Under the pieces are notes generated by a model that was given only the letters and a program-made list of their open reading frames with translations, did not search any database and was not told the DNA's origin. The translations under genes were made by a program, and so were the position numbers. Below, piece after piece: positions 47,253-59,144 of a DNA stretch of 64,000 nucleotides (position 1 is its first letter; each line of letters opens with the position of its first letter). Source of the DNA: Halicephalobus mephisto (Eukaryota; Nematoda; Chromadorea; Rhabditida; Panagrolaimidae); NCBI GenBank assembly GCA_009193035.1, contig SWDT01000125.1, positions 1-64,000 of the forward strand, in the 5' to 3' direction.

Positions 47253-48549
47253 TTGGAATTAGTTCTGCAGAAAACAGCGTCAAAATCGTTGAATCAACAC
47301 AACGGAATGTTACGCAATCCAAGTTAATTCGTTCTGTTAGTAGAAAGAAATATAGAAGAAACCCGTCTTTGCCGACTCTGAAAATCACTTGATTGGGACT
47401 TTAATGTAAACTGACAGATATATAAAGAAATAAAAGAACTATAAATTAGTGTTAATCGGGAGCCCTTGACCACAGAGAGAACAGAAGGGCGACAACTGTG
47501 TTCACAGCTGCCATTTTTGGTATTGACTCGTGAAGTAGGGCCGGAGGAGACAACACAATGAAAAGAAAAGTCAGACTTACCACCAAGCTCCCCAGATAAC
47601 TGTGGTTGCCTTTGGGGAACAGAAACGAGAAGAGCGGCTTTGACGTCTGTTCTTGCCTCAAATTTTAGACTGAAAATGGTCCATTTCAAAGGCTGTGGGT
47701 GTTCTTACATCTAGTGTGACACACGAAAATATCCGTTTTCCACAGCCGAGAGCACGATAGAAAGAGAACACGAGGCAGCCGCGAAACTGCGGTTTTGCCG
47801 ACGAGTCTCGCATTCGAGTCCGCCAAATGAGGAACCATGGGAGGGGCTGCCGTTAACGACTTGTTGCTGGAGAATAATTCACGGAATCAAGTTATATTTT
47901 ATAACTATTGCCCTTCCATGCTTCATATATGGAATTTCCTCATCCTTCTGAAAATTACGAAAAATTGCTCATTTCGAAATTTGAGATTAGTCTTGGTTGC
48001 ATTCTCCATGCTTACAATTGCAATTTTTAATGACTTTCGAAATAACAAGGAATGAATACAGTTCACTGAATTTCAATGTAATTGGGAAAGTTAACGCCGG
48101 AAGAAAAAATGTCCTCTACTGAAAATTCGGGACAGTTTTGAAGGTCGTTTTGGTCATCAATCAATGATTTAATAATATTAGTTTTACAAATTCGTAAAAA
48201 TGGTCTGTGATATGTTTAACATGTTTTTTGACAAATCCCAAAAAGAAAATTCGGTTATTTCTCGAAAAATCCAATAGTGAAATGAACCGACCGCTTGAGA
48301 GATCTCACAACGAACGACTGGATCTTGAATGCGTCATGACTTGCAGATCATTTTGTTTCTTTATATCAGTTCGCGAATATTTTTGCTTTTATGATGTGTT
48401 TTGTCTTGATCTGTTTAAATTCAATCGATTATTGTTTCTTTGTGGTTTTAATCTGTATTCGTTTGATGATTACTCGCTTTACTGTCGCTTCATTGATTAT
48501 CTCGTTTCAGCACTGCTTTATGTTAGTCGTTCACTAATCTATTGAAATA
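47253..48549. other. Divergent promoter region between unc-33 and tsg-101
   Basis: A 1.3-kb gap between two divergent start codons. It includes a GC-richer part at 47700-47840 that probably holds core promoter sequence. Minus-strand frames at 47324-47690 may be unc-33 5' UTR. Plus-strand frames near 48207-48545 are likely chance or tsg-101 5' UTR. No specific sites can be named. Confidence 0.4.
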
Positions 48550-49975
48550 ATGTCCGATGAGGTACTGAATGGGTTGATCAAACAGACTAGGATGTCTTGT
48601 GGAGATACAGCCAAAAACGACATCAAAGGAGCTTTGAGCAAATTCCCCGATTTGTCTCCGAAAGCTCAATGGCATGTTTTCCCCAACAATACTCGAAGGA
48701 ATACGTTAACTTTAGCAGGCACTATTCCAATAACCTATCGGGTGAGTATTTGTGGTTTTCGATATATGAGTTTTTATAAATAACTTCTAGGGAGCTCGGT
48801 ATCACATTCCCATAGCACTGTATCTCGCGGATAATCATCCTTATTCTCCTCCCTATTGTTATGTTTGCCCAACTTCTAATATGAAAATTCGAGTTTCTGA
48901 ACGAGTCGATGACAAGGGTCTTATTTTCTTGCCGTATTTGAATGAATGGCGGTATCCTGGGTCGGACACGTACGGATTACTTCAGGTCACATTTCCCGAT
49001 GACTCACTCCTTAACTAAATCAATTTTAGGTTCTTACTTTTGCGTTTGAGGAAAATTGTCCGGTGTTTTCTGTCAAGCCTGGAACAGCGTCTTCAAATAA
49101 ACCCAATGATTCGATCCCTGGCAAAACCAGAAATTTCATGTTCCCTCAAACTACTGGAGCAACATCGACGCCATATCCAGTTGCTCAGCCATCAGGATTT
49201 CCTATGCCAAGTGCTAATCAACCTCCTTATCCTGCGTTCCCAATGCCCACTGCCATGTCTTCCGACCCCGGGGGGTACAGAGCCCCATATCCTGCCTATC
49301 CTCCCGCAAGAATGCCCACCCCATATGATTCCACCTCTCCAGTTCCAATTCCGCCCCGTCATGGTGCTGTTTCTTACGATTTTGCTAAGCAAGTTCGAAA
49401 CAGTCTTTTGACCGCTATTGAAGAAAAGTTGAAGAAGAGAATTAGAGAAAAATACGGCAAGTGTTTCGAATTAATTGTGTTTTTTATTTTTGATTTTAGG
49501 AGACATGATAGAGGATAATCAGAGATTGGATATATGTCTGAATGAAATGCGTACTGGACAGAAACAATTACGGGATTCCTTGGAACGGGCAGAGCAGGAA
49601 CAACGTGAAGTGGAACTGATGTTGTCAATTTACAACGTAAGTAAATAATCTTTGTACTTCATACGGGGTTATTTTTAGAATAGAAAACGAGAGCTTACTG
49701 ATGCATTGAAAGCCGGAGAAGGTACAGATGATGAGATTGATTCTTCCATTGATGCTTTTACTCCTTTACATCGACAAATTTTTGAAAATTATGCCAAAGA
49801 TTTAACAACAGATGATGTCATTTACCATCTGACGATAGCAATGCGGAAGAAAGTTATCTCTCTTCAACAATACCTCACTCTTGTTCGACAATGTGCGCGA
49901 TCGAAGTTCTTTGCTATTGTCACGATGAACAAAGCTCGAGAAGTTGCGGGATTGCCACCAATCACTCAGCAGTAG
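48550..49975 (+). CDS. tsg-101: TSG-101, ESCRT-I subunit
   Basis: Five exons (48550-48741, 48791-48985, 49030-49456, 49500-49636, 49679-49975) give 415 residues. An N-terminal UEV (ubiquitin E2 variant) domain spans about 1-145. It lacks the catalytic cysteine and includes GLLQVLTFAFEENCPVFSVK. A Pro/Ala-rich linker follows (about 150-255), then a coiled coil (about 265-320) and the C-terminal steadiness box (about 335-412, ISLQQYLTLVRQCARSKFFA). It sorts ubiquitinated cargo into multivesicular endosomes. The third intron begins with GC rather than GT (GCAAGTG...AG): only that choice keeps the reading frame. ced-10 follows on the same strand 651 bp downstream, as in C. elegans. Confidence 0.95.
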
Positions 49976-50626
49976 TTATGTATCTACTAAATTTCGAGGG
50001 TGACAACTGTTTTCCGATGAATCATCGTCTTGGTCTGCTTATGCATTAGCGCACATGGTCTTTCTCATTGCTTGTGCAAATTTTCTGGCAAGATGTTGTG
50101 TTATATTGTTAACACGTTACTGGTCTATAGCTTCAGTAAGATACACGACTAAGTATTTACTTGTATAAATCAAATAGTCACTGTTGGATATTGAAGAAAT
50201 CCATTTTAAATTGGTTTTAATATTTTAAATATTTTATTGCTTCATATATATGATGTTTTAGTGCTTTTCTGGCTGCATCGACATTTGTGCTGATCCCTTT
50301 GAATTGGGCTTTATCGGTGAGTAATTTTCCAATTGATCGACATGACCCGTAGTGATTCACCAAGCTATTTTTTGTATTAGATTCTTGCGTCTAGAAAAAT
50401 CTATGATAGTTTGTTTTACTATTGAGTGATTTAATTTTTACGAAGAAACGCACAATTTCCTTAAGTTACAAATTATTTCACGGACAGACGACATTGTTTG
50501 ATTGAACCCTAATTTGCCCTCAATGCAAATCTTTTGCGCGATGACTATTATTTAGTTATTTTAAATACTCTATTTATTTCAGAATCGTCGTTTATATTCT
50601 GATCATTATTCTCTTTTTGAGATAGA
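49976..50626 (+). promoter_or_regulatory. tsg-101 to ced-10 spacer
   Basis: Contains the 3' UTR of tsg-101 and the 5' region of ced-10. TATTTATTTCAG at about 50571-50582 is a good acceptor 44 bp before the ced-10 ATG and probably receives a spliced leader or a 5' UTR exon. No coding frame is supported. Confidence 0.45.
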
Positions 50627-51248
50627 ATGCAGGCCATTAAATGTGTTGTTGTGGGCGATGGTGCAGTTGGTAAAACGTGTTTACTGATTAGTTATACAAC
50701 AAATGCCTTTCCGGGTGAATACATTCCAACCGTCTTTGACAATTATTCTGCTAATGTGATGGTTGATGGACGACCCATTAATTTGGGGTTATGGGATACT
50801 GCTGGTCAAGAAGATTATGATCGTTTGAGGCCTTTGAGTTACCCACAGACAGATTGTTTCCTATTATGTTTTTCTCTAGTTAATCCAGCTTCTTTTGAAA
50901 ACATCAGAGCAAAATGGTACCCAGAAGTATCTCATCATTGTCCGAATACTCCGATTATTCTTGTTGGTGAGTAAATTTATTATTGGAGAATTATATAAGA
51001 ACTTGATTTAAGGCACTAAGCTGGATCTACGTGATGATGCTGTTACGAATGATAAACTTCGAGATCGTCGTTTGACACCTATTTCATCTACTCAAGGCCT
51101 TCAAATGGCCAGAGAAATCAAGGCCGTGAAGTATTTGGAATGTTCTGCATTGACCCAACAAGGGTTGAAACAAGTGTTTGATGAAGCAATCAGAGCTGTA
51201 CTTTGTCCTCCTCAAGTAAAGCAGAAGAAGAACTGCACTATTCTCTGA
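50627..51248 (+). CDS. ced-10: Rac-type Rho GTPase (CED-10)
   Basis: Two exons (50627-50966 and 51013-51248) give 191 residues, exactly the length of C. elegans CED-10. All GTPase boxes are intact: GDGAVGKT at 10-17, effector switch [21 protein letters not shown] at 57-65, TKLD at 115-118 and CSAL near 157. The C-terminal CTIL is a CaaX box whose Leu predicts geranylgeranylation, preceded by a short KQKK basic patch. Rac controls actin during engulfment of dead cells, axon guidance and cell migration. The N-terminal half is nearly identical to CED-10, while residues about 120-150 diverge. The paralogue rac-2 is an alternative, but the neighbouring tsg-101 supports ced-10. Confidence 0.92.
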
Positions 51249-53454
51249 ATATCTGATTCATATTTTTCTACTGGAGATATTCTCACTAAAATAGTTATGT
51301 TGCTCATTTAGAGGGTTCTGAAGGCAGCACGGTTTTATCTGTTTTATACTTTTTTTGCAAGTTTTTATCTTACAGATTAATAATTTTACGTTTTTGCAAA
51401 TTGATCTACTTATGTTTATCATTTTCTTTGTGCCAGAGTTTTTATCCCCCCATTGCTGCTGATTCAAGAAACAACGCGTAACTAAGTTATTGCCTTCTAC
51501 TGTTAATCAAGATGCAACGTTAGTGCTGTGCCTTGGTGTTATTGTGTATTTCGTTATTAAGTGGTTTACTGTCATATGAGTTTGATAAAGTCTAATTGTG
51601 CTGTTTGAGGAAAAGAATAAACTTGATTTTGGATTTCGAAAAATTGAGTTGGAAAGTGACGTCAATATATAGGGGACTAGAAATCAAGAACTTGATTGAC
51701 GGACAATAATATTATTTCTAAATTGAATTTAACATTTTTTTGAGAAAAGTTTAGGACAAAAAGATTGTTCGGAAATTCTTCAATTTGGTTGTTTTTGAAG
51801 ATTGGCATTCTTTAAGAAGTTGAATTTGGTGAAAATTGTTTTTTTGAATTCTGAAAAAAGCTGAAATTTTAGGATTTTTGAAACTAGTAAATGATTGAGA
51901 ACTTTCGAAAGTTTTATTGAAAATTCTAGAATCTTCAAGAAACTAAAGGATTTTAAAGTTTTAGAATTATGTGGAAATTTTTGGAACTTGAAAAATTTGA
52001 AGAAATTAAGAGGTTCTCCGAAATTTTGTAAACAATTTTGAAAGTTGAAATTTTTGGGATTGTTATTTGAGATACAATTCCTGAAAATTTGTGTTAAAAA
52101 AATTTTGTGATAATATTTATTTATAATTTATATATTTACGTTATCATCATTCCAGTGAAGTTTTTATGGTTTTTGAGATTCCAATGTTGGGACAAAAACT
52201 AAACTAAAGGACACAGAAGCGATAGCCTGAAATCAGGGACTGCAGAGTACTGTAGGATAAGGGTGAGGTCCTCTGTTGTGTGTTGAGATGATTATATAGA
52301 TTGTGCCCTTGCTTTATTGCTTTAGTAAAAATTATTACAATACTTCTGTTTTCTATTCTAACAAAATCGAAAGCTTTGAAATCGTCTCATATTTCTGAAA
52401 AATTTGCAGATTTTTTCAAAAATTCAATAATTTTTTGAAACCTCCTGGGGATTCTGAGAATCTTCTGGAATTCAATAAGAGACTCTGAAGTCGTCTAGAA
52501 TCTTTTGGAGCTTCTGGAGCTCTGTGGAAATTTCCGAAATCCAGTAGATGAATTCGGAACTTTCAAGAACTTTAATTTTCAAAATTTTCTAAAACATTTT
52601 TAAAATTATTTCAAAACTTTTAATATTACATTTAAAATAAAAACTTCCAAAAATTCACGTCGAGACAATTTTGTGGAAATTAATTTTCGATTTTTGAGTA
52701 CTGTATCTGATAAAATTTCGATAATTACAGTAATGTAGAGGATTTTGTTTTTCGCTTTTCAAATATATGCATCAAATTTTTTACTTTTTAATTAAAAATT
52801 AGAAAATTCGATTTTTCTGAAATTTGTCCTTCGCCAATTCGTGATTAAGAAGATATTTTTCGATTTTTGAAGTTTCTAAATTCGTCAATTTTGACATCAT
52901 TGGATGTAAAAAATAACATTATTGCTGATTTTTGCTCGAAATATGGTGCTAATGATGTTGGAAGAAAAATAAATTACGGATTTTCTAGTCCAAATTGTGC
53001 GTATTCAGGCGAGAATAAGCGGGAATTTTCGATGGAATCTTCGTTGTTCCGCCTTCTCATATTTGCAGAAATAGAATTTTGTGGAGGCTTCTAGGGTCTT
53101 TCATAATCCTGTTGAAGACTCTAGAATACTGTACAAAGTTGTAGATTTTTCCGAAGTTCAATGGAAAATCGCGAAATATATGTAGGAATTTTTGAAATTT
53201 TCTAGGATCTTTTACGAGTTTCTGGAAGCCTTCAGAATCTCCTAGAGAATTCTGAATTCAAAACTGAAGATAATTATTTAAATTTTTTTGGAAAATTGTA
53301 AAATTGAATAGAAAATTTTAAAATTATTAAAAATCTCAAATTGTGGAAATTTCTAAAATATTTCGTTTCGAAAAAATTCCGTGTCATTTCTGATTCTGTA
53401 ATTGAATAATTTATTTTTTATTTTTACAGATATTAAATTTTGTGTTTTTCAAAA
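51249..53454. other. Repeat-rich spacer after ced-10
   Basis: Holds the ced-10 3' UTR, MITE copy C, and long stretches of degenerate TTCnnGAA-type repeats (51850-52060, 52430-52640, 53090-53350). An isolated plus-strand frame at 52867-53094 has no support. Confidence 0.5.
52185..52364. mobile_element. MITE family copy C
   Basis: Starts TGTTGGGACAAAAACT and ends TTCTATTCTAACA, giving inverted ends like those of copy A. The core GCGATAGCCTGAAATCAGGG and AGTACTGTAGGATAAGGGTG is shared. At 180 bp it is the best preserved copy together with copy A. Confidence 0.75.
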
Positions 53455-53856
53455 ATGAGTTCAGTGGAGAAGTGCTCGGGCCTCATTGTTGTGCTCGGAT
53501 TGTTGAGCATGTTGGCAATTTCTGAAGCTTTCTACATGCCGGGATACTATATTCCAACATACTATCAGAGGTTGATTTTTATTTTTTTTAAATTTTAAAA
53601 TTTTTGTTTTTTTAGATACATGGACGAAAATCAAGCGGTATTGCAGAATCTGATGGCCATGGAAGAAGTCAAAGAACAACAAACTCATCCATCGGAACAG
53701 AAACCCACAGTAAACAAAGAAACTCCAGAAGTCCGTAAACATAATTCCGATGACGTCATGCCCCGTAGAGACCTCAGACAGTACTTCCAGCAAAAAAGAA
53801 TGCGTCCTTGCTTCTACAGTCCTATCCAATGTCTGATGAAACGATCACAAGCTTAA
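53455..53856 (+). CDS. Allatostatin-C/somatostatin-like neuropeptide precursor
   Basis: Two exons (53455-53570 and 53616-53856; 45-bp intron) give 118 residues. A signal peptide covers about 1-25 (ending AISEA). The C-terminus holds one 13-residue peptide, residues 101-113, bounded by KR on both sides. Its two cysteines (104 and 111) enclose six residues, CFYSPIQC. The arthropod allatostatin-C core is CYFNPISC, with the same spacing and the P-I pair, so a disulfide-closed loop hormone of the allatostatin-C/somatostatin type is likely. The trailing SQA after the last KR should be removed. The acidic spacer between has no other dibasic-bounded peptide of note. The peptide should be released from neurons and act on a G-protein-coupled receptor. 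Confidence 0.75.
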
Positions 53857-54713
53857 TTTCCTTCAAACTGATTCTCCTGGATCTTCGAACACACAAATAA
53901 CCAGTTTCATTCGGCGGAAAAACAGTAATATTATTACTTGTATGTTCTCAATGTCGCTCTGTTAAAATTTCATTTATGTCATCAGACCGGAATAAATCAA
54001 GTTTTTTATCATTTTTTATTTCAATTTAAAAAAATAAAAAATAATCAAAACAACTGCTTTCCGATCGGAACTCAAATCCGAGCTAACTTGTAAGCAACAA
54101 GGCACATTTGTTCCCTAAGGCAAAAAATAGCCAAGAAGATTTTATTTTAGTGTGCAATTTGGAAAGCTGTCAAATGACCGATCGGGATAATCATCCAGAT
54201 TGCACAACTTTTAAAAACTAAAATTCCATCTAAATTTTCCGAATTTTCCGGAATCCTACTGACGATTTTGAAGTTTTTCCAGAATCTTGAGGAAATTTTT
54301 CAAACATTCAGAAATTTAGGAAATTTCAAAAGTCGAATTTCGGAAAATTCGGGTTGGAAAAATTTACTTTTGCTTGTTGTAATTAGGATTCTGTAGAAGT
54401 TTCCAGAATCTGGGATATTTTGAAATTTTCAAAAATCTCAAAAAAAATTTCAGTAACTTCCGGGATTAAGTGAAATATGAAACCAAAACAAAAATTTAAA
54501 TTTAAAAATTTTCAAAAAAAAGTTCCTAAAATTCGTGTCGAGACTATTTTGTAGTAATTTTTGTTTTTTATATATTTTGTAAGATTTCGAAATTTTATTT
54601 AATTTTTAAAATTCAATAAAAATTTCGAATTTTGTAATTTAAAAAATTCTTGTTGAGATGATTTTTATTTTTTATTTTTTAGAGTAAAATAACTATAATT
54701 ATTTCTTCCAAAA
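53857..54713. other. Repeat-rich spacer
   Basis: AT-rich with TTCnnGAA-type repeats at 54220-54480; an AATAAA lies near 53990. No gene seen. Confidence 0.5.
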
Positions 54714-55947
54714 ATGGGACTGGAATTAGAACACCAAAGTAACGCCTTATTTCTGAAGCAGAAGTCAGAAGCGGATCAGGAGCGGTGGAAGGCCTTAATT
54801 CAGGTTTTTTGTTTTTCGAAATTTATTTAAATTTTCTTTTTTCAGTTATTTGCCAAAGAAGCCATTTCAAAAACGCATCTGGTGCATTTTATATCCCTCG
54901 GAACTTCGAAAGACGATGAAGGTGGGTTTGAACAGGATTTACTTTATCAAAAACTTCGAAAAAGTAAAAAATGAAAAAATTACAATGTAAAATTTAATTT
55001 TTAATTTTTATATTTTTTGAAAATTATTTTCAAGTACAAAATTTTTTAAAATACTTGAAATTTTTAACTGTGAAAATTTCTAAAATTTTTCGAAATATTG
55101 TGGAATTTGAAAATTTTTTTTGATCGAACCGAAAGTTGGAAATATTTGAAATTTAAGGTTTTTTAAATTTTCTGAAGATTTCCAGGAATTCGTGTCGAGA
55201 GAATTTTCAAATAACATTTTTTGAAAATGTTGTAATTTAATTTTTAATATTCTGGTGATCAATTACATTAGGTTACTTGAATTAGATATACTAAACTGTT
55301 ACTACTTTTATTACCTCAGGATTTTGTTTATTTTTAATTTTTTGAAGATACTGTAGCACTAGAACTAGAGTACAAAGTATGAAGACGGATAGTTGTACAT
55401 CAAAAGGCTATTCTTGCAAAGAATACAAATTGAGGTGGTTATCGAGTTTTTCAGGGACTTTCGTGCTGGGACCCTGTTCCCTCACGACGTCTTAAATATT
55501 CAAAATTATATAATTCTTGTTCTTTATCAGAATAAAATTCTGTTTAAATTTAGATTTCTGTAACGAAATGAAAGATGTGAGATACTTCACGTTCCCTACG
55601 TTCGCCGTTTGTCAAGTCGATGGAGCCGTCCTTGGTCAAGCTACAGAAACCGCAGAATTCGAAGACGGATATATGTTTTGGTTGATTTCGAAACCAGAAG
55701 ATGACGAAACGTTAAAAGTAATCATTTTTCAATTTATTTAAATTAAAATTTTCTAATTTAGGATTGGGCAGAATTTTTCCAAGATCATCACAAACGCGGA
55801 TTTAAACCTCCATTTACGGATTTAAAAGCAGAAATAATTGCTTTAACCGACGAAGGTCAGACTTTAATCTGGTTTAATCCTTCTATCGATGATTCAAAAA
55901 TCAAAGAAATAGCTGAAGCCGGAGGGTTTGAAATCCTAATACATTAA
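54714..55947 (+). CDS. Unrecognised 171-residue intracellular protein
   Basis: Four exons (54714-54803, 54846-54921, 55554-55717, 55762-55947) join in phase. There is no signal peptide or membrane helix. The N-terminal 30 residues form an amphipathic helix (MGLELEHQSNALFLKQKSEA). The rest alternates beta-like and helical stretches, with DWAEFFQDHHKRGFKPPF near residues 111-128 and an ending of FEILIH. The codon use and phase agreement argue for a real gene. I recognise no domain. The second intron (632 bp) contains a small hairpin-forming segment near 55460-55485 (CGTG...GGGA...TTCCC...CACG). Confidence 0.75.
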
Positions 55948-56465
55948 ATTTACACCTCTACTAAATCTTTTCAATTATAAGAAAATAAATAATTTAAAAA
56001 TCAATATTTCTAAAATCCCCATGTAAAAAGTAATTTAAAAAACTCAATTCATTAATTACCTCATTCAATTTCACAACAATTCTGGAATTTTTCATAAAAT
56101 TTCAAACATTCCAAAATAATTCCATAAAAACGTCTACTTCCATTTTTTGTTAGGATGATTATTCTTCGATCGGTCCTCACTCACGTTTTCCCCCACAACT
56201 TTATCAGACAAATCGAATGGTTATGGGCTGATTCATTATAGAAAAAATGCATAATATCATTAATTCATATTGATCATTGAGTCGAGAAAGAAACAATAAT
56301 GGAAACTGTGACATCACTTTTACTTGTCAAAAATCAAAAATCTAGAGGATTTTCTAACAGAGGCAAGGGGCAACGCTCACTGGTGTAGCAATGCCGATTA
56401 CAACCCTCTAAAAGTACAAACATAAATTAGTGAGATTCTATCGACAAGGAATAGTCAATATTGAG
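55948..56465. other. Convergent 3' region
   Basis: Lies between the 3' ends of the 171-residue protein gene (+) and the elongase (-). AATAAA at about 55984 serves the plus-strand gene. Nothing else seen. Confidence 0.5.
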
Positions 56466-57455
56466 TTACACGCGTTGTGGACGGCGTCGACGAGTGAGTC
56501 GAGGATCTAATTCTTCAGCGTTCGGATTAGATTCTTCTCCTTCAAATAACTTCTTCTGATCTTTGGTCTTCGATGACGTCTTGTCCTTTGAGCTCGCATT
56601 GTCGACATATCTGTTGTTCTTCTTCATATATGCGTGGTAGAAGAAGTTGCAGAAGAGCAAGAAGTACGAGAAGTATATACTGAAAGAGAAATAGAGATTT
56701 CCCCAAGTTTGTTGACACGGTTTTCCAGCAGATTTGATTCCATAAATCGTGATTCCGATATAAACACCCATAACCATCTGGACAAGTTGTAACAAAGTCA
56801 CAATCATGGCAACTGATTTTGGAACACGTATCTTGAGAGCCCGAATAGCGTAGTAGGAGTACATGAAAGCATGGACACCGTAGTTCATCCAAATAAACCA
56901 ACGTCCGCTGGCAGTATGGTCCTTGTAAGCATGCCAGGTGTAAACGAGAACAGTGATGTGGTGATACCAATGAAGGAAAATAAGGGGTCGTTTTCGAAGA
57001 ACAATGAAAGCAGTGTCTCCAAACTCCCAAATCTTCGACATGGCAAACTTTTCAGTCCAGAATCCAGTAACTCCTTGAGCAAATGATGCCGTACAGATGG
57101 AATAAGTAAAAGAATTGGAATGGACGGACCAGAACATCTCCGGAGTCATTCTCACTACACCCAAGATCGAGAAGATGGCCAAACCGAGGTTCCACAGGAA
57201 CAACGGGAAGTCGAGATCATATGGTTTTCTTGATTCCATGAGCTAAAAACAACTTTTAAATCTCGATGAATGTAGAAACCTCACTTTTCTTCCAAGGTAA
57301 ATGGCAATAATGTAGAGAACACTCAACGTAATGGAATGATACCAGTTCTCCTGCATCCAGACAGTGGATTTGACAGAATCAAACGAAGCCTCCATAGGGA
57401 AGACAAAGCTGTAGTTTTCCAAGTCATAGCGTGGCCAGTAGTCGTAATAAGCCAT
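56466..57455 (-). CDS. Very-long-chain fatty acid elongase (ELO/ELOVL family)
   Basis: Two exons (57455-57285 and 57242-56466; 42-bp intron) give 315 residues. This is the ER condensing enzyme that adds two carbons from malonyl-CoA to fatty acyl-CoA. The histidine box HWYHH is at 148-152; before it lie KLMESRKPYDL and EFGDTAFIVLRK, after it YSYYAIRAL and a QLVQMVMG segment, all ELO family marks. Six to seven membrane helices are visible. The hydrophilic C-terminus ends in an Arg-rich stretch (RRRRPQRV) that may act as an ER-retention signal. Among known groups it is nearest ELOVL3/6-type enzymes that use saturated C16-C18 chains; the precise C. elegans counterpart is unsure. An acceptor CTTTTAG lies 25 bases upstream of the ATG. 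Confidence 0.93.
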
Positions 57456-57883
57456 GGTGGCTTACTTCGACAACAGAACCTAAAAGTGAATTTTAAATTT
57501 CATAATCACAAAAAGCACACAACGCGTGTATAAAATGATGAATTCGTCCGAAGAGAGGATCCTATATATGGCCGATATGACTCATTTCCATACTTTCAGG
57601 GATAGTGAAACAAATCGGCCAACAAAGGTGCAGCTTAGTGTTATAACCTTTGGTTCGTCAGAATATTTAAAAACCCAAAAATCAGAACAAAGAGTAACTA
57701 TGGAAACAAAAGTAAAAAAGCACGAATTTTCTACAAGTTTTGGCGAATGATAAGGAATAAACTCAATATCTATTTTATAGCCTTATCTATAATCTTATTA
57801 CGTCCTAACCCTCGAAAGAAACACAAACAATATATAACGCATAAAATTTTATATAAAATCAATGATTATAAAGGATTGAAACT
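57456..57883. other. Upstream region of the elongase
   Basis: Promoter side of the elongase gene. A plus-strand frame at 57526-57750 has no support. Nothing else seen. Confidence 0.4.
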
Positions 57884-58015
57884 TCAGCAAACGCACGGAA
57901 ACTGATTTGTAGCGGGGTTTGTTGAAACAGTGGAAGCGAGGCAAACAGAACCGGAATGTCCTGGACAGAAATAAGCTTTAGATTGGCAATCAGCTCTCGC
58001 GCTGGTTTTTACTTT
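57884..58015 (-). CDS. Cysteine-rich secreted-type exon (uncertain)
   Basis: After an acceptor-like TTCAGTTTCAG, 43 codons run to a TGA at 57884. They contain five cysteines (DCQSKAYFCPGHSGSVC, then PCVC at the end), the look of a small disulfide-rich secreted protein of nematodes. No first exon with a signal peptide could be found. The opposite strand of the same segment is also open for 89 codons (57956-58225), so the coding strand is not settled. Confidence 0.3.
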   Translation of the reverse strand, partial: KVKTSARADCQSKAYFCPGHSGSVCLASTVSTNPATNQFPCVC

Positions 58016-58225
58016 TCTGAAACTGAATGTCTGGCCAAGAAGAAGAAAATTTGTCAAAAAGAGTTCTTTGGACTCTCCGGTGAAATCGAGTGGGACAAGG
58101 AGGTTTTTATAAAAGCAAGGCCAGAACAGAGCGAAACGGCTGCAGTAAATTTTGTTGTGTTCAATGACCTTTGCCAAGGGCTAGGGGAGGAAGTAGGGAG
58201 ATCTGTGACGCGGGAAGTAGAGTAA

Positions 58226-59144
58226 TCGATCGTCTAGAAGGCAATTAATCAACTCCGTTTATTGTCCTAAACAATTCTAAAGATCCAAAATAGGACAAAA
58301 ATAACAAAATCACGCCATTTCTTTCATTTAAAAAGTACAAGTATTTTTTAATTCCGTGAATTTGACAAACCTGAAAATGGGGAAGTATTTGAGTACTTTT
58401 CATATATAATCAAGTTTAAAAATCTCGTATTTTATGACTCTGAAAACTTGTTTCACGTTGACCACGATAGTAGAATCATTGACCCTGTAAATAGGATACA
58501 CGACGTTCGGTCTTTTGGAGAGATTTGATTGTAAACGAGCGAATAAAAATCAAAAAACGAGTTTGGATGCTGAGGGTGATGTCAAGATCAATACCGGAAC
58601 TAGATTTTACGGTTGCTAAGTCGCATTAGAAATAAATTAGCTTGAAGCCCATTACTTCCCCCATTTAGTCGTTGCTAGGATAAACCCTAATCATGAAACA
58701 TAATTTCATATTTTCATTATATCGACTTTTATTGCTTTTTCGATTTTATGGAAAATCCGTAAGTTTTTAAAATCTAAAATTTAATGGAAAATGTAAAACT
58801 TTTTGGATTTTCTAGAGTTTTCTAAAATTTAATAGGAAATTTTAAAACTTTTGGAATTTTCTAAAATCTCATAAATTTAAAAAATTACAAATTTTTTGTT
58901 TCTGAAATTCTTCGAAATTCTGTAAATCTCTAGAACTTTTTAGAATTTTATAGAAAATTTTAGAAATTTACAACATTCAGTGAAAAATTTTAAATTTTTT
59001 AGAACCAACATCTAGAACCTAAAATTTCGCAATTACCTGAAAATTCATGTCGAAAGAATTTGTAAAAAGGCCCATTTTTGATTTTTATAATAATATGATT
59101 CATTCATTATTAATTTGAACATATTTCGTCGACTTTTGAAAGAT
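58226..59144. other. Spacer with dispersed repeats
   Basis: AT-rich with TTCnnGAA-type repeats at 58780-59060. No gene seen. Confidence 0.5.
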
